Assembly (NCBI GenBank): GCA_963761425.1 | Contig: CAVXGQ010000002.1 | Span: forward strand, 1 to 64,000 | Length of the DNA stretch: 64,000 nt | Direction of reading: 5' to 3' | Source: Bog-793 sp963761425 | GTDB taxonomy: Bacteria; Actinomycetota; Acidimicrobiia; Acidimicrobiales; Bog-793 | Shown here: in pieces, positions 62,762-64,000 of the stretch | How positions within the stretch are numbered: position 1 is the stretch's first letter | Layout of the letters: every line of letters starts with the position of its first letter | Made by a program: the position numbers and the translations under genes | Notes under the pieces: generated by a model | What the model was told of the DNA's origin: nothing | What the model saw: the letters and a program-made list of their open reading frames with translations, nothing else | Database searches by the model: none

Positions 62762-63484
62762 ATGAAGTCTCGACACATCGCTTCGGTGGTCGTCGGGGCG
62801 GGGATGGTCGCCATCGCCTCGCTCGGATTCATCCCGGCGGCGTTGGCTGGTCCGAGGACCACCTCGACGACACCGCCGTCGTTCTCGCAGTTGCAGGCCA
62901 AGCTCGAGGCGCAGCTCGCCGTGCGCCAGAGCCGGCTCGCCGCGCTCACGACCGAGGTTTCGGATTCGACGACGCTTACCTCGACGGACGCGGCCACGCT
63001 GCAGTCGAGATTGTCGACGGAGACCTCCAACATCGACGCGCTGATCGCCAAGGTGCCGAACGACACGACGATTGCCGAGCTGCGCGCCGACCAGGCCGCC
63101 ATGCTCCAGGACAATCGGGTTTTCGTCGTGATGAGCCCGCAGGTCCACCTGACCATCGCGGCGGACACCGTTTACGCGCACGCCGGCACCATTCTCGCCA
63201 ACGGCCCCACCATCACCACCGAGCTGAACGCCCGGGTGTCCGATGAGGGCTACGCCCGCACCGAGGCCCTGTTCGCCTTCTCGACGGCGAAGGCGACCGC
63301 CGCGCAGTCTTTGATGACCGGGGTCTCAACCGACGTGCTGGCCCAGACCCCTGCCGGGTGGCCGGGCAACTGGCACGTCTTCGTCCAGGCGCGGGTGCAG
63401 ATCCTCCACGGACGCATCGACCTGGTGCAGTCGCGGGCCGACCTGGGGCGCGTCGAGCGATGGATCAACCGGCACCCGGCGTAG
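62762..63484 (+). CDS. Exported coiled-coil protein of unknown function
   Basis: 240 residues from ATG 62762, behind AAGAGGAGAG. A clear Sec signal peptide (MKSRHIASVVVGAGMVAIAS, cleavage after ALA) is followed by threonine-rich linker and a helical region with heptad-like QAKLEAQLAVRQSRLAAL, probably a coiled coil. Repeated alanine-rich helices follow to the end. No family is recognised. It is a plausible cell-wall-space structural protein. Confidence 0.75.
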   Translation: MKSRHIASVVVGAGMVAIASLGFIPAALAGPRTTSTTPPSFSQLQAKLEAQLAVRQSRLAALTTEVSDSTTLTSTDAATLQSRLSTETSNIDALIAKVPNDTTIAELRADQAAMLQDNRVFVVMSPQVHLTIAADTVYAHAGTILANGPTITTELNARVSDEGYARTEALFAFSTAKATAAQSLMTGVSTDVLAQTPAGWPGNWHVFVQARVQILHGRIDLVQSRADLGRVERWINRHPA

Positions 63485-63615
63485 GACGAGGCCGCGGGTC
63501 GTACCGGCATCGGGGACTGCTCGTTCCACCGTCCGGTCCGGGTGCAGCTTTTTTCCCGACCCCGCCGATGGCTGGCGGAAGGAGAGCCGGGGTCGCACGG
63601 CTCCCGAGGTAGACA

Positions 63616-63654
63616 CAGGACCGGGGCCCAGCTTCCCCTCGGGCCCCGGTCCTG
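63616..63654. terminator. Bidirectional transcription terminator hairpin
   Basis: A perfect 14-bp stem, CAGGACCGGGGCCC with GGGCCCCGGTCCTG, around an 11-base loop, in the gap between the exported protein gene and convergent gatD. A short T-containing tail (TTGTCG) follows on the plus strand. Position and strength fit a terminator for both sides. Confidence 0.75.
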
Positions 63655-63708
63655 TTGTCGCGTTGGGGCGTCGGTCCTCGCCACCGCCGGAGGCGGGAGG
63701 CCGGCCCC

Positions 63709-64000
63709 TCAGGACCCCGGGTGAAGTGTCCGGTGGCCGGGAGGACGGCGGCGCAACCGGCCGGACAGTCGCTCGGCGCGCAACGCCCCCTCTTCTTCGT
63801 CGGTCAGGGGCTCGAGCGTGGCGCCGGTCGCCAGGGCGAGCAACAGGTCGGCGAAGCCCGGGTTGCGCGCCAGGACCGGGCCGTGGAGGTAGGTGCCGAA
63901 CACCCTGCCCCCCACGGCCCCGTCGACGGAGTCGAAGCCGTTCCCGATCCCAGAGGTGACCCGCGCCAACGGCCGGACCTCCTGGCCGAGTCGGGTGCGA
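63709..64000 (-). CDS. gatD: GatD-like type 1 glutamine amidotransferase, 3' part
   Basis: The C-terminal about 96 codons of a CobB/CobQ-like amidotransferase. NGFDSVDGAVGGRVFGTYLHG has the catalytic histidine, and GPVLARNPGFADLLLALA follows, as in GatD. GatD with MurT amidates lipid II D-glutamate in Gram-positive cell walls; MurT should lie just upstream, beyond the window edge. The start is outside the window. The ending RRPPGHRTLHPGS is a normal variable tail. Confidence 0.8.
   Translation of the reverse strand, partial: RTRLGQEVRPLARVTSGIGNGFDSVDGAVGGRVFGTYLHGPVLARNPGFADLLLALATGATLEPLTDEEEGALRAERLSGRLRRRPPGHRTLHPGS

Noticed and set aside
1..64000. CRISPR arrays, rRNA genes, riboswitches
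   Set aside because: No regularly spaced identical repeats, no rRNA sequence and no riboswitch core was recognised anywhere in the window.

Overview
The window reads as a high-GC actinobacterial chromosome segment. A maleylpyruvate-isomerase-type (mycothiol-linked) protein, a DevR/DosR-like regulator, the GatD amidotransferase end, an N-terminal-GNAT acyl-CoA synthetase of the actinobacterial Pat type, many GTG starts and purine-rich Shine-Dalgarno sites all point to Actinomycetota. An acidimicrobial lineage is possible but unproven. Only one complete tRNA gene (tRNA-Gly, GCC) is present; no rRNA and no CRISPR array was seen.

Region 1 (1-15.5 kb) is a decaying plant-polysaccharide locus: a zinc alcohol dehydrogenase, an aldo/keto reductase cut by an IS110-family (IS1111-type) element, a GH3 glycosidase, a LacI regulator, a GH31 glycosidase and an MsmX/UgpC-type ATPase. 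Two sugar-permease genes survive only as 3' fragments, one fused to an IS630 transposase remnant. A second, badly decayed GH31 copy fills 4.0-4.85 kb. An IS481-like element with about 33-bp terminal repeats closes the region.

Region 2 (15.5-31 kb) is accessory DNA. Two 168-bp direct repeats (17241 and 30342), each ending in the 3' half of a tRNA-Pro(GGG) gene, enclose about 13 kb of unrelated one- or two-gene units: an Mrr nuclease, a neocarzinostatin-like secreted protein, MDMPI and SRPBCC proteins, a sugar permease, MarR plus an SDR, a degenerate SOD-like protein, an epoxide hydrolase and a lipoprotein. Almost every gap between units carries a short repeat of the type CCGGCGATCAGGGGCACC. 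All copies lie in the same orientation whatever the gene direction. This cassette-like array is the most unusual feature of the window.

Region 3 (31-38.2 kb) holds an AKR, a frameshifted HlyIII gene and a small island beside tRNA-Gly: tyrosine integrase, an ApeA-like HEPN anti-phage nuclease, a divergent HTH/zinc-ribbon protein, and two short basic proteins.

Region 4 (38.2-64 kb) looks like stable chromosome: dut and orn; two response regulators convergent with a histidine kinase; a Pat-type acetyltransferase/synthetase; msrA. Then comes a pentose locus in one direction: periplasmic sugar ABC importer, AKR, a truncated xylA, xylB, and araB-araA-araD, with a convergent araM/egsA-type dehydrogenase. 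LacI-type operator motifs precede the importer, a strong hairpin follows its binding-protein gene, and a short leader ORF is coupled to araB. The window ends with a SulP transporter, a DevR-like regulator, a CHAD protein, a secreted protein and the 3' end of gatD.
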